The translations under genes and the position numbers were made by a program. Below, piece after piece: positions 7,898 to 16,728 of a stretch of 64,000 nucleotides of DNA. The notes beneath the pieces are model-generated. The model was not told the DNA's origin and did no database searches. It saw nothing but the letters and a program-made list of their open reading frames with translations. This DNA comes from Clostridia bacterium (lineage in GTDB: Bacteria > Bacillota_A > Clostridia > Christensenellales > Aristaeellaceae). The DNA is taken from the NCBI GenBank assembly GCA_017525805.1, contig JAFXSH010000113.1:143637-207636 (forward strand), read 5' to 3'. Within the stretch, counting starts at the first letter, position 1. Each line of letters begins with the position of its first letter.

Positions 7898-10800
7898 TTA
7901 TTTGGCCTCCGGATCGGCGGGACGGGGACCGAAATACTGTTCCATCTGCTGATCGCTCAGCTTGAATTCATCCTGGAACAGGCCCCAGAATTTGTAGGGG
8001 CGCAGGGTCATAACGTTCTTGAAGCGGTCCACGCGCTGCCGCCAGTAGCGGAGCAATCCCTCGGCGGAAGAAGGCGAATCGGAATTGATGATGCGGGTAT
8101 CGGGATATCCCGCCCAGCGCTGGAAATGCATCTTCATTTCGATCTCGATCTGCGCCACGCATTCGTCCAGCTGGGCGATCATCACCTCGGTGGTCAGGGT
8201 CTGGAAAATCTGTCCGATCCGAACGAAAAACTTCTCCCGGATCTCGTCCGCTTCCAGCATTTTTCGGAAAATCACGTTGTTGATCTTCTGCTGACCCATG
8301 CCCGCTTCCTTCATGTAGGACCAGGGACTGTTGAACCCGGACATGTACAGGCCATAGTCCGTATCGAACAGCAGGCACTTCCACTTGGCCCCTTCCGTGG
8401 GCAGCTTGTAGAACATGATGTTGCCGGGGTCGGAATCGCCGAAGAACATTTTGATGGCGAACCAGTCGATGTAGCTGTCCACGTCGATATTGTCGTAAAT
8501 ATATTGCAGATCGGCGGCGCTGGTGTTGGGCGACAGGGTTTTGAAATGGTCGCGCATGGCCAAGTACTCCTTGCTGCTGCCCTGCACCACCGTGCTGTTG
8601 CCCTTGATGATGGTCATGTTCTCGTAGATATCCTTGTCCTTTTCCAGGTCCAGCCCCTCATGCTGGGCGATGGAAAAGCGGTCCTTCCGCTCCCGCAGGT
8701 TGTAATGGCCCCAGTATTCGCCGTTCAGGTACACGATCACGGGCCGCCAGGCCAAGGTCATCAAATCGGAATCCAGGTAATTATCCACCAGCAGCGTTTC
8801 CACGCCGTCGGCTACCCGGGTCCACACGCAGTCGTTGCCCGAATTGCGCAGGGTGAAGGATTTGTAGTATTCATAGTCCCGCTGTCCCTCGAACAGGTTC
8901 ACGTTGAAGTATTTTTCCCCTAAGGCGGCCTGTGCCCGTATCTTAAAGGATTTCTGGGGCATATCCAGGGAATAGGCCCCCATCAGGTCCATTTTGATGC
9001 CCTGGGAAATGTACGCTTCGCCGGTGGTATGGTCGAAGATTTCCACATAGCCCTGCCGGTCATCCTTGCCGTAATTGCGGTAAACGGGGGTTTGGAAGGG
9101 CAGGATCAGGTTGCCCTTGTCATCCTGCTTCCGCACCGAATCCGCCTCCGGATTTTTCCGGTTGCGGCTGGAATGGTCCGGCTCCTCGGACAAAAGGCCG
9201 GTGGTGGGGTTCCACAGTTCCTCCGGATCGCACACCAGGGAAACCACGTCCAAGGTATGGTACAGTTCCATGAAGAAGCTGGCCGTTTCCGTTTCCGAGG
9301 GCTGCAGGCCCGGCTGGAACGCCCGGGCGCGGATCACCATGGTATCCGTAATGGGAATGGGCCCGGTGTACACGCTGCTGTTGTCCACGGTGGGGATGCT
9401 GCCATCGGTGGTATAGCGGATGGTGGCTCCCGGCTCGGCGGTGAGGGCGACTTCTAAGGTACCGTAGTACAGGCCGCTTTCGTGATCGAACACGGGCCGG
9501 GCGCTGAACCCGGTAAAGCCCGAGCTGTTTGCCGCTCCGGGCGTTGGCGCGTCATAATAAAAAAAGCCGCCCGCGCCCAATGTCCTGCCATAGGAAATAT
9601 CCGTGGGGATTTCCGGCAGATACATCCTGTCCAGGATCGCGCCGCTGGCATCGGACAGGGTCATCATTTCGCCGCCCGCGTGGGCCAGCTTGAAGGAGGC
9701 CCGCAGCCGGGCAGGGTCCTGTCCCCCGCCGGTATAGCCGTCCAGCATGATCACCTTGTATTCCCCCGGGGAAATGGACGTTCCCTGGGGGAACGTCCAT
9801 TTCCGGGGCCAGTTGATATTATCGCTTAAGCCCCATCCCGATAAATCCCATGTGACAGTGGAGGAATTGTACAGTTCCACATAATCGCAGGGCGTTTTGT
9901 CCTCAAAAGGCTTGATCAGATTGGCGGAGGACATGACCTCCGAAATATACACCCCCGTGGGGTTCAGGGCGCGGATGAACTGATCCGCCCGGTTGGCCCC
10001 GGTCTGGTTGTTGGGCGCGCCGGGGGTGGCCAGGGTGAACACCCGCCAGTTTCCGTCCTCGTCCCGGCCATAGCTCATATCCCGCTCCACGCCGTTGACC
10101 ACCACCTGGTCCACCAATTCGCCCACCAGGGTGGAAAGCACGATGGTTTCCTGCTCGTTATTGATGGAAAAATTGGTATGGGGATAGTTGGTGCTTTCCT
10201 CCACCTTGTCCTTGCCCGAGCAGAACACGATATAATACCCCCCGGCGGGGATCACGGCGTCCTTGGGGAAGGGCCACTTGGCGGGCTTGGTTTCATCGTC
10301 GGACAGGGCATAATTTCCCAGCTTGATATCCTTCGTTCCGGCGTTGTACAGTTCCACCCAGTCCGAAAAATCGCCGTCCGCATCCCGCAGGCCGGATTTG
10401 GGCGAGGGTACCACCTCGTTCAGCCGCAGCGCCCCCGGCTCCACCACAAAGGCGGCCAAATAGGCGTCGTGGCCCTCCACGGTGTTCGGATAGCCGGGAG
10501 AATAGTCATAAGTCTTTTCCCATTCGCCCGCTTCGCCCCGTGCATAGCATTCATCGTTGTTCAGGGTGGGCACCTTCACGGTATCGATAGCCACGCCGTT
10601 TTCATCGAAAAGATACACCGTTTCGCCTAAAGAGCTGAGCTTGAACTTAGCGTGAAACACGTTGTTGGGATTGTCCCGGTTGGTATCATCGCAGAAAACC
10701 GTCACGGTGCCCCCGGCAATCAGGTTCACATCCGGGAATAGGAAAATAATGCGGTCCGACCGGTCGGAAAGGCCCACGCCCCTTAAATTGATGGGCGTGT

Positions 10801-11068
10801 CCAGGGTGTTTATGATCTCCACCCAATCGCCGAATTTGCCGGTTTCATCGGGATAAGCCGATACGTTATCCGTCATGACCTCTGAAATCACCAGCCCCGC
10901 ATGGGTGGAAAGATTGCCGGAGGCGGATACGCTCACCGCTTTTACCACGGGGGTTTTGGGCATGACGATCACAAACAGCGCCAATAAAAACGCCAGGGCG
11001 ATCAGCAGCGGCAGGCGCACATCCTTTTTATTCGCGCCGCGGCGGCGGCTTCGCCGGTTGTTGGCCAT
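7898..11068 (-). CDS. CotH-kinase family protein with three lamin-tail domains
   Basis: 1056 residues. N-terminal membrane anchor (about 18-38) after a basic stretch (NNRRSRRRGANKK). Then three lamin-tail/intermediate-filament-like beta domains (about 60-190, 215-350, 370-510; each opens with a SEVM or NEVV strand and a WVEI/WVEL/YVEL strand), a chitobiase C-terminal-like domain (about 530-610, IRYTTDGSIP), and a CotH domain (about 620-1010) with the KSFKIRAQ, GEYWGHYNLRERKDRF and LFDTDYG motifs. CotH of Bacillus is an atypical kinase phosphorylating spore coat proteins; here the extracellular domain layout suggests action on surface substrates, which is inference. Start ATG at 11068 has AAGGGAGG upstream. 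No terminator seen before the DUF4956 promoter. Confidence 0.88.
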   Translation of the reverse strand: MANNRRSRRRGANKKDVRLPLLIALAFLLALFVIVMPKTPVVKAVSVSASGNLSTHAGLVISEVMTDNVSAYPDETGKFGDWVEIINTLDTPINLRGVGLSDRSDRIIFLFPDVNLIAGGTVTVFCDDTNRDNPNNVFHAKFKLSSLGETVYLFDENGVAIDTVKVPTLNNDECYARGEAGEWEKTYDYSPGYPNTVEGHDAYLAAFVVEPGALRLNEVVPSPKSGLRDADGDFSDWVELYNAGTKDIKLGNYALSDDETKPAKWPFPKDAVIPAGGYYIVFCSGKDKVEESTNYPHTNFSINNEQETIVLSTLVGELVDQVVVNGVERDMSYGRDEDGNWRVFTLATPGAPNNQTGANRADQFIRALNPTGVYISEVMSSANLIKPFEDKTPCDYVELYNSSTVTWDLSGWGLSDNINWPRKWTFPQGTSISPGEYKVIMLDGYTGGGQDPARLRASFKLAHAGGEMMTLSDASGAILDRMYLPEIPTDISYGRTLGAGGFFYYDAPTPGAANSSGFTGFSARPVFDHESGLYYGTLEVALTAEPGATIRYTTDGSIPTVDNSSVYTGPIPITDTMVIRARAFQPGLQPSETETASFFMELYHTLDVVSLVCDPEELWNPTTGLLSEEPDHSSRNRKNPEADSVRKQDDKGNLILPFQTPVYRNYGKDDRQGYVEIFDHTTGEAYISQGIKMDLMGAYSLDMPQKSFKIRAQAALGEKYFNVNLFEGQRDYEYYKSFTLRNSGNDCVWTRVADGVETLLVDNYLDSDLMTLAWRPVIVYLNGEYWGHYNLRERKDRFSIAQHEGLDLEKDKDIYENMTIIKGNSTVVQGSSKEYLAMRDHFKTLSPNTSAADLQYIYDNIDVDSYIDWFAIKMFFGDSDPGNIMFYKLPTEGAKWKCLLFDTDYGLYMSGFNSPWSYMKEAGMGQQKINNVIFRKMLEADEIREKFFVRIGQIFQTLTTEVMIAQLDECVAQIEIEMKMHFQRWAGYPDTRIINSDSPSSAEGLLRYWRQRVDRFKNVMTLRPYKFWGLFQDEFKLSDQQMEQYFGPRPADPEAK

Positions 11069-11181
11069 ACTTTTGTTCCTCCCTTCGGGAAAAACCCTCC
11101 TCTCCCCGGCATGATCTCCCGGGGCGCGGCGGTTTGTCATAGTATATCACAAAATGTCGTAACAGAAAAGACACAAGTTGT

Positions 11182-11742
11182 TTAATTCGCCCAGGTCAGC
11201 CTTTTGAGCACCTCCAGGAAAGCTTCCTCGTCGGCCTGGGGCGTATAGATGGAATAGGCAGCGGACTCATTGGAAAAATATACGCAGCGCGCGCCGCCTC
11301 GTGAAGCCAGCACGGCAGGATGATTGAGCACCGTCAAATCGCTCTTCAGGGACACCGACAGTTCGCCGCGCAGCAGCAGCGGGGCCGCGCTGGCGGGGCG
11401 CACGGCGGTGACAACCAATCCTTCGTACTGCAAGGTGGCTACCCGAACGTCCTGGCCGTCATGGGTGGTATTCCCCGCCTGGCCTCGGATCAGCAGACTC
11501 GGCACCACAGGCAGCGGCGCGCCGAACAGGCTCGCCAGGCTCTGGGCGTCGTCGATTTGGGCGGGCTGCATGCGGGTAACAGTTTCTTCCTCGTCCTCCA
11601 CCACAAAGCTGCCCGCCAAGCCGTCCACCGGGGACTGGATCAGCACGGCGGCCAAATAAACCGCGCCCATCAGCAGCACGGAGCCGATCACCGCGATAAC
11701 TGATTTAAAAAACCTTTTTCCTTTTCCTTGCTTTTCCGGCAT
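11182..11742 (-). CDS. Membrane-anchored protein of unknown function
   Basis: 186 residues, not recognised. A lysine-rich N-terminus (KQGKGKRFFK) and one membrane segment (about 14-35) are followed by an extracytoplasmic domain. Its start overlaps the end of the preceding small membrane gene by 38 bp in another frame; a GGAGG lies about 12 bases upstream. The last strand-like stretch (SIYTPQADEEAFLEVLKRL) looks like a short alpha/beta fold. It is the last gene of the GTPase operon. Confidence 0.7.
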   Translation of the reverse strand: MPEKQGKGKRFFKSVIAVIGSVLLMGAVYLAAVLIQSPVDGLAGSFVVEDEEETVTRMQPAQIDDAQSLASLFGAPLPVVPSLLIRGQAGNTTHDGQDVRVATLQYEGLVVTAVRPASAAPLLLRGELSVSLKSDLTVLNHPAVLASRGGARCVYFSNESAAYSIYTPQADEEAFLEVLKRLTWAN

Positions 11743-12106
11743 GCCGTTTTCCAGCCTCCCCGTTTCCCCGTTTTTTCCATTCCTGGCCCGCCGCCGCCCC
11801 GATCAGGGAAAGGACCAGGCACATAAGCCCCACCCAGGCCGGCGAAAAGCCAAACAGCAGCGCCATGCCGCCGATAGGCAGGCAAGCCGCCATGGGATGC
11901 ACGCCTCCCAGCGCGGCCCGGCAGGGCAGCAGCAGCGCGGCGATGGGCAGCAGCCCATAGGTCAGCGCCACCATCAGCAGCACCGGCGCGTCCCCCTCCA
12001 TGAGCAGCAGCAGCGGATACAGCCCCTGCAAAGCCAGGGCGGCCAATACCAGCTCCGCAAAGCGGCCCAGGGCCTTCCTTCCAGCGGGCGATAATCCCTT
12101 TGCCAT
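11705..12106 (-). CDS. Small polytopic membrane protein
   Basis: 133 residues with about four hydrophobic segments (near 14-30, 33-55, 62-82 and 88-108) and a very basic C-terminus (GKRHAGKARKRKKVF). Not assigned to a family. The start at ATG 12106 is preceded by GAGGAAG, which overlaps the stop of the upstream GTPase gene; a longer in-frame reading to 12196 would overlap that gene and is rejected. Confidence 0.7.
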   Translation of the reverse strand: MAKGLSPAGRKALGRFAELVLAALALQGLYPLLLLMEGDAPVLLMVALTYGLLPIAALLLPCRAALGGVHPMAACLPIGGMALLFGFSPAWVGLMCLVLSLIGAAAGQEWKKRGNGEAGKRHAGKARKRKKVF

Positions 12107-12116
12107 ACAGTCTTCC

Positions 12117-14024
12117 TCAAAAATCGAAGATTCCGCCGTCCAGCGCGCTGCGGGCAGCCAGGATATATTTGGCGGTGTCCAGCGGATTGACGCCACGGCG
12201 GGGCATGGTTTCCCGCACCGTGTCCGGCGCGTCCCGATAGCCCAGGAGGGACGCGGTCATGCCGCCCCGGCCCCCGGTAAACTGGAGCAGCGTTTCGGAA
12301 TAATCCATGGATTCGGCGGCGGGCAGCTCCGCGTGGATGCGAAGCATGCCGCCCGCGCGTTCGGAAGAAAGCACCTGGCCCCGCATGCGGTTGATATCCC
12401 CCATCGCCCGGCCCCCCGCCTCTTCCGGCACGGTAATGCGGGCGTCTAAAATGGGCTCCAGCAGCTTGGTGCCGCCCCGGCGCAGGCCGTCCATCACCGC
12501 CATGGGCGTGGCCACCACAAAATCCAGGGGATGGGTGTGGATTTCATGATGGTTGCCCTCGATCAGGGTGATTCGCACATCCGTCACCTGCCAGCCCATC
12601 ATGCCCTGGCGCAAGGCCAGAGGGATGGCGTTTTCCACCTGATGCTGATATCGAAGGGCGATATCCCTCGGCGCGACGATGGAGCGGAATTCCACCCCGC
12701 TTCCCCTTGGCAGGGGTTCGATCAGCACTTTGATGATCGCCCAGCAGGGCTTGGGCATGGTATAGGCCACAAAGCCCTCGCAGGGAGCGGCCACCGTTTC
12801 CCTGTAAATCAATTGAGGCGGTGAAAAGCGGCAGGGCAGAGAAAAACGGGTGCGCAGGGTTTCGTCGATGATCTCCAACTGCATTTTGCCCATGACCCGG
12901 ATGGTGGTTTCCCGCGTTTCCTCGCTGAACGCGGCGGACAAAAGCGGGTCCTCTCCGGATAATTCCAGCAGCGCCCGGCGTGCTTCCTGCTCTTTTCCCT
13001 TTTCTTCCGGCGTCACCCGGGCGGCGATCAGCGGTTCTCGCAGCCTGCCCAGCTCCATGGGCCGGGGCAGCAGCGCTCTGTCCCCTAAGACTGTGCCCAC
13101 AGGCAAGTCCGTCAAGCCGTAGAGCACGCCGATTTCCCCGGCGGACAAAACGCCGGTATCCTGGCCCCGGCCATCCGGGGTCCACAGACGGATCTGGGTG
13201 ATCTTGCGCTGGCCCTCTCCCACAGTCACGGCGTCCCGGTTGCGCAGGCTGCCGGAAAACACCCGGACATGTACGCCCCGGCCCAGCAGCGGATCCTGGC
13301 TGGCGGCGTAGAGGATGGCGCATAAGGGGCCCTCCGGGCTGCCCTGGGGCGGCGGCAGCAAATCCACAATGGCGTCCAGCAGAGCGGGAATGCCCTCGTC
13401 TTTCAGGGCGGAGCCGCAAAGAGCTGGGTACGCCTTGCCCTGGGCCATGGGGCGGCGCAAAAGCGGGTACAGCCTGTCCCGGTCATAGACCGTGCCGTTC
13501 AGATAATCCTCCGCCGCCTGATCGTCCATATCGGCCGCGAGGGCCATGATTTCTTCTTCATCCGTAAGAAAAGCGGCGGCGGGTGAAAGCAGAGTTTTGA
13601 ATTCGTTCAAGGCCCGGCCCGTGTCGGCCCCTTCCCGATCCGTCTTATTGAAAAAGAGCAGGGTGGGTAAGTTTGCTTTTTGCAGGGCGCGGAACAGCAC
13701 CTCCGTTTGGGGCTGCACCCCCTCCGCCGCGCTGATCACCAGCACCGCCCCGTCCGGGGCCCAGAGGGAACGCTCCACCTCGGCGGCGAAATCGCTGTGT
13801 CCGGGGGTGTCGATCAGGTTGATGTCCTCGCCCCGCCAGGTAAAATGAGCGCAGGAAGCCTGAACGGAAATGCCCCGCCGCCGCTCCACCGGCAGCCGGT
13901 CGGTGTGCGCCGTGCCCGCGTCCACCGCGCCCCGCACCCGGATCGCTCCGGCATGGGCAAGCAATTGCTCGCTGACGGTGGTTTTGCCCGCGTCCACGTG
14001 GGCGAAAATCGCAATGTTGCGCAT
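12117..14024 (-). CDS. TetM-like ribosomal protection / EF-G-type GTPase
   Basis: 635 residues (TetM 639). The G domain is complete: AHVDAGKT (P loop), RRRGIS (switch I), DTPGHSDF (G3), NKTD (G4). Domains II-V follow in EF-G order. In tetracycline-protecting members, the domain IV tip carries a Ser-Pro-Val loop that reaches the drug site; the matching stretch here reads HEIHTHPLDFVVATP, without Ser-Pro-Val. Tetracycline resistance therefore should not be assumed; a housekeeping ribosome-release role is equally possible. Start ATG 14024 with AAGGGAGAAGGG upstream. It heads a three-gene operon with two small membrane proteins. Confidence 0.85.
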   Translation of the reverse strand: MRNIAIFAHVDAGKTTVSEQLLAHAGAIRVRGAVDAGTAHTDRLPVERRRGISVQASCAHFTWRGEDINLIDTPGHSDFAAEVERSLWAPDGAVLVISAAEGVQPQTEVLFRALQKANLPTLLFFNKTDREGADTGRALNEFKTLLSPAAAFLTDEEEIMALAADMDDQAAEDYLNGTVYDRDRLYPLLRRPMAQGKAYPALCGSALKDEGIPALLDAIVDLLPPPQGSPEGPLCAILYAASQDPLLGRGVHVRVFSGSLRNRDAVTVGEGQRKITQIRLWTPDGRGQDTGVLSAGEIGVLYGLTDLPVGTVLGDRALLPRPMELGRLREPLIAARVTPEEKGKEQEARRALLELSGEDPLLSAAFSEETRETTIRVMGKMQLEIIDETLRTRFSLPCRFSPPQLIYRETVAAPCEGFVAYTMPKPCWAIIKVLIEPLPRGSGVEFRSIVAPRDIALRYQHQVENAIPLALRQGMMGWQVTDVRITLIEGNHHEIHTHPLDFVVATPMAVMDGLRRGGTKLLEPILDARITVPEEAGGRAMGDINRMRGQVLSSERAGGMLRIHAELPAAESMDYSETLLQFTGGRGGMTASLLGYRDAPDTVRETMPRRGVNPLDTAKYILAARSALDGGIFDF

Positions 14025-14066
14025 GGCCCGTTTCCCTTCTCCCTTTATTCTCCCCCCACGGCATAC

Positions 14067-14096
14067 AGTATATCATACATCGACCGCCGCCGACAA
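14067..14096 (-). promoter_or_regulatory. Predicted promoter for the TetM-like GTPase operon
   Basis: Minus strand: TTGTCG (14096-14091), 18 bp, TATACT (14072-14067). It is divergent from the CNNM promoter about 65 bp away. Confidence 0.55.
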
Positions 14097-14136
14097 GCAA
14101 AGCGCCCCTATTGTTACAAATTCTTTACGGGTTATT

Positions 14137-14166
14137 GTAGAAATCGGTCTGCGAACATGATATAAT
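14137..14166 (+). promoter_or_regulatory. Predicted promoter for the CNNM/CorC gene
   Basis: A perfect -10 box TATAAT at 14161-14166; the -35 (GTAGAA at 14137, 18 bp) is poor. Transcription would begin near 14173, exactly at the first leader hairpin. Confidence 0.5.
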
Positions 14167-14171
14167 AACGT

Positions 14172-14235
14172 GGCGACCGGCGCGAAGCGCGGTCGGCCGT
14201 CTCGGCGGGCCCCGAATGGGAGCACGCCGAGCGTT
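14172..14235 (+). ncRNA. Structured 5' leader of the CNNM/CorC gene (candidate regulatory RNA)
   Basis: Two strong adjacent hairpins. The first pairs CGACC (14174-14178) and GCGC (14180-14183) with GCGC (14187-14190) and GGTCG (14191-14195) around a GAA loop. The second pairs CTCGGCG (14201-14207) with CGCCGAG (14225-14231), with an inner CCC-GAAT-GGG helix. They end about 10 bases before the GAATGGAG ribosome site. I could not match them to a riboswitch class I know. Evidence is base pairing only. Confidence 0.4.
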
Positions 14236-14259
14236 ACCAGAGAATGGAGTGATTTTTTC

Positions 14260-15621
14260 TTGGATACCCCCATCGGCTACCTATTGCTGATCCAGGTGGT
14301 GCTGATCGCCATTAACGCCTTTTTTGCCGCGGCGGAAATCGCCGTGGTGTCCCTGAGCGAAACGAAGCTGCGCCACAAGGCGGAGGAAGGGGACAAAGTT
14401 TCCCAAAAGCTGCTGAACATGATCTTGGAGCCCTCGGGTTTTTTGAGCACCATCCAGATCGCCATCACCTTGGCGGGCTTTTTGGGCAGCGCTTTCGCGG
14501 CGGACAACTTCGCCGCCCCCATGGTGAGCCTGATCCGGGAAAAGTGGGGCTTTACCCTGCTTTCCGCCGGTGCCCTGAACACCCTGTGCGTGGTACTGAT
14601 CACCCTGATTCTCTCTTATTTCACGCTGATTTTCGGTGAGCTGGTGCCCAAGCGGGTGGCCATGAAGGAGCCGGAAGCGGTGGCCCGGGCAGTGTGCGGC
14701 GTGATCAGCGTCACGGCGAAAGCAACCAAACCCGTAGTGTGGCTGCTGACCAAATCGGTGAACGGCGTGCTGCGCCTGTTCGGCATCGATCCCGCCGCCA
14801 CGGAGGAAGAAGTAACGGAAGACGAAATCCGCATGATGGTTGACATGGGCGAGGAAAAAGGGGCCATCGAGGGCAACGAGCGGGACATGATCGAAAACAT
14901 TTTCGAGTTCAACAACATGACTGCCGCCGACTGCATGACCCACCGCACCGACGTGACCGCCCTGCAAGTGGACGCCACCAACCGGGAAATCATGAAGGTC
15001 ATCACGGAAAGCGGCCTTTCCCGCTTCCCGGTGTACGGGGAAGATTTGGATGACGTGCTGGGCACCTTCACCACCAGGGACTACCTGCTGGCCCTGTCCA
15101 CCGGCGGAAAAAAGACCCTGCGTGAAATCCTGCGGCCCGCCTATTTCGTGCCCGAATCGGTGCGCACCGACGTGCTGTTCCGGGACATGCAGAAAAAAAA
15201 GACCCACATCGCCATCGTGGTGGACGAATACGGCGGCACCAGCGGCCTGATCACCATGGAGGACCTGCTGGAAGAGATCGTGGGCAACATTTACGACGAA
15301 TATGACAAGCCCCTGCCCCAGGAAATTCAGAAAATTGCCGATAATCAGTACCGTATCGCGGGCGGGGCCATGATCGAAGTGATCAACGACGCTTTAGACC
15401 TTCATATTCCCACGGGCCAGGGCTATGAATCTTTGGGCGGCCTGATTTTCAGCCGCATGATGACCATTCCCAAGGACGGCTCCCATCCCGTGGTGGAATG
15501 CTTCGGCCTGCGCGTCCGGGCGGAGGAGATCACGGATCGCCGGGTGGAATGGGCCACGGTGACGGTGCTGCCCCCCGCAGGGGAAAAGGCGGAAGAAAAG
15601 GAAGAAAAAGCGGCGGAATAA
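14260..15621 (+). CDS. CNNM/CorC-type transporter-associated membrane protein (hemolysin family)
   Basis: 453 residues from the TTG at 14260, chosen because GAATGGAG lies 7-12 bases before it; a longer in-frame reading from 14170 would encode the folded leader. Order: DUF21/CNNM membrane domain (about 1-185, three or four helices with the FGELVPK motif), a CBS pair (about 200-320), and a CorC/HlyC C-terminal domain (about 335-425). Family members influence Mg2+/Co2+ or Na+ export. The C-terminus ends in a Glu/Lys-rich tail. The next secreted protein gene follows 39 bp later and is probably co-transcribed. Confidence 0.88.
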   Translation: MDTPIGYLLLIQVVLIAINAFFAAAEIAVVSLSETKLRHKAEEGDKVSQKLLNMILEPSGFLSTIQIAITLAGFLGSAFAADNFAAPMVSLIREKWGFTLLSAGALNTLCVVLITLILSYFTLIFGELVPKRVAMKEPEAVARAVCGVISVTAKATKPVVWLLTKSVNGVLRLFGIDPAATEEEVTEDEIRMMVDMGEEKGAIEGNERDMIENIFEFNNMTAADCMTHRTDVTALQVDATNREIMKVITESGLSRFPVYGEDLDDVLGTFTTRDYLLALSTGGKKTLREILRPAYFVPESVRTDVLFRDMQKKKTHIAIVVDEYGGTSGLITMEDLLEEIVGNIYDEYDKPLPQEIQKIADNQYRIAGGAMIEVINDALDLHIPTGQGYESLGGLIFSRMMTIPKDGSHPVVECFGLRVRAEEITDRRVEWATVTVLPPAGEKAEEKEEKAAE

Positions 15622-15660
15622 CGTTATTTGGGTGACGATACCAAAGGAGGTTCAAGATTC

Positions 15661-16728
15661 ATGAAGGGAAAAAAGATCATTGCTCTGGCGCTTGCGCTCG
15701 TGCTCACGCTGACCGCCTTTCCCGCCCTGGCTGCGCCAACCAGGGAATTACAATCCATCGAAATCAATTTGACGGAAGGGCTCCGGGCCCTGATCGAAAT
15801 CGCCGCGTGGTCCACGGTGTGGGACCGTTACGCGCTCCACGCTGATTCCCTGGTTTTGGAAGCGGGAAAAGCCCCCAATCCGGGCGGCGCTGAACGGGCG
15901 ATGTACGAAGCCGCCCGGCGCGTCAGCCAAACCACGTTCCTTTCCATGGAGGAAGCAAATAACCTGTACGGCCAGTTGTTTACCCAGGGGGAATGGACGG
16001 TTCCCGACAGCTCCTCCCCCTATTTTACTGTGACCGGCGAAGGGATTTCCCTGAACGATTTATCGGTCGCTCCGGGTAATTACGGCGGAGAAGGCGCGTA
16101 CCTTTATTCCGCCTCTTTTAACGGTATGGACGCAGCTGTTCGATGCGACCTGTATGATATTTCCTGGATGGCGCCTGCCGAAGGACAAGCCAGCGTGGAA
16201 GAAGCGCCGGAAGAACTGGTTTCCTGGACTTATCATATGGAAGCTTCCCTTCGCTTCGCCCCGGAAACAGAATTTGGCTGGACGCTGAACAGCATTTCCC
16301 TTTCCCCTTATTACCGGGACGGCAATTTCGGCGAATGGTGGGAAGCGGAAAACTGGGAATTGGAATACTCCGTGAATCTCCCCGGCAGCTTTGAGCTCAC
16401 GGACGAAACCTCCGATCATTGGGTGTTCAAGAATACCGAAGGGGACGCGGTGCTGACCATCGAAGCGAAGGAAGATGATCTTTCCTACGATCAGGCGCTG
16501 GCGGCTTTCATGCAGGATAATCCGGGACGGAAAGTAACGCAGGAAAGGCTGTACGACGCTTTCACGTCGCTCGTGGACGGCGAGTTTATTATGGTGGTCA
16601 CGGCGGACGAATACCCCATAACCTATACGATCACCCTGACCTTCCCCAAGGACCGGCAGGCGGAATACGCGTTTTATGCCGAAATCATCCGCAATTCCTT
16701 CGGCGTTTGGGGGCTTTCCAATGGTTAA
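15661..16728 (+). CDS. Secreted protein of unknown function
   Basis: 355 residues with a clear signal peptide (1-24, ending FPALAA). A strong AAAGGAGG ribosome site precedes the ATG. The N-terminal half is not recognised; the C-terminal quarter (VLTIEAKEDDLSYDQAL ... EIIRNSF) resembles the small alpha/beta domains found in lipoproteins that sense or bind ligands at the surface, but no family is claimed. The end overlaps the start of the next gene by 8 bp, indicating translational coupling. Confidence 0.7.
   Translation: MKGKKIIALALALVLTLTAFPALAAPTRELQSIEINLTEGLRALIEIAAWSTVWDRYALHADSLVLEAGKAPNPGGAERAMYEAARRVSQTTFLSMEEANNLYGQLFTQGEWTVPDSSSPYFTVTGEGISLNDLSVAPGNYGGEGAYLYSASFNGMDAAVRCDLYDISWMAPAEGQASVEEAPEELVSWTYHMEASLRFAPETEFGWTLNSISLSPYYRDGNFGEWWEAENWELEYSVNLPGSFELTDETSDHWVFKNTEGDAVLTIEAKEDDLSYDQALAAFMQDNPGRKVTQERLYDAFTSLVDGEFIMVVTADEYPITYTITLTFPKDRQAEYAFYAEIIRNSFGVWGLSNG

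Noticed and set aside
11705..11742. Frameshift joining two small membrane genes
   Set aside because: Both have own starts and membrane segments; an overlap of 38 bp is a normal operon feature.
12117..14024. Tetracycline resistance call
   Set aside because: The Ser-Pro-Val tip loop is not present; only the family resemblance is supported.
14172..14235. Known riboswitch (Mn, Mg M-box, NiCo, fluoride)
   Set aside because: Consensus motifs of these classes as I remember them were not found.
14170..14259. 30-codon N-terminal extension of the CNNM protein (GTG at 14170)
   Set aside because: It would translate the leader hairpins and start before the predicted transcription start.
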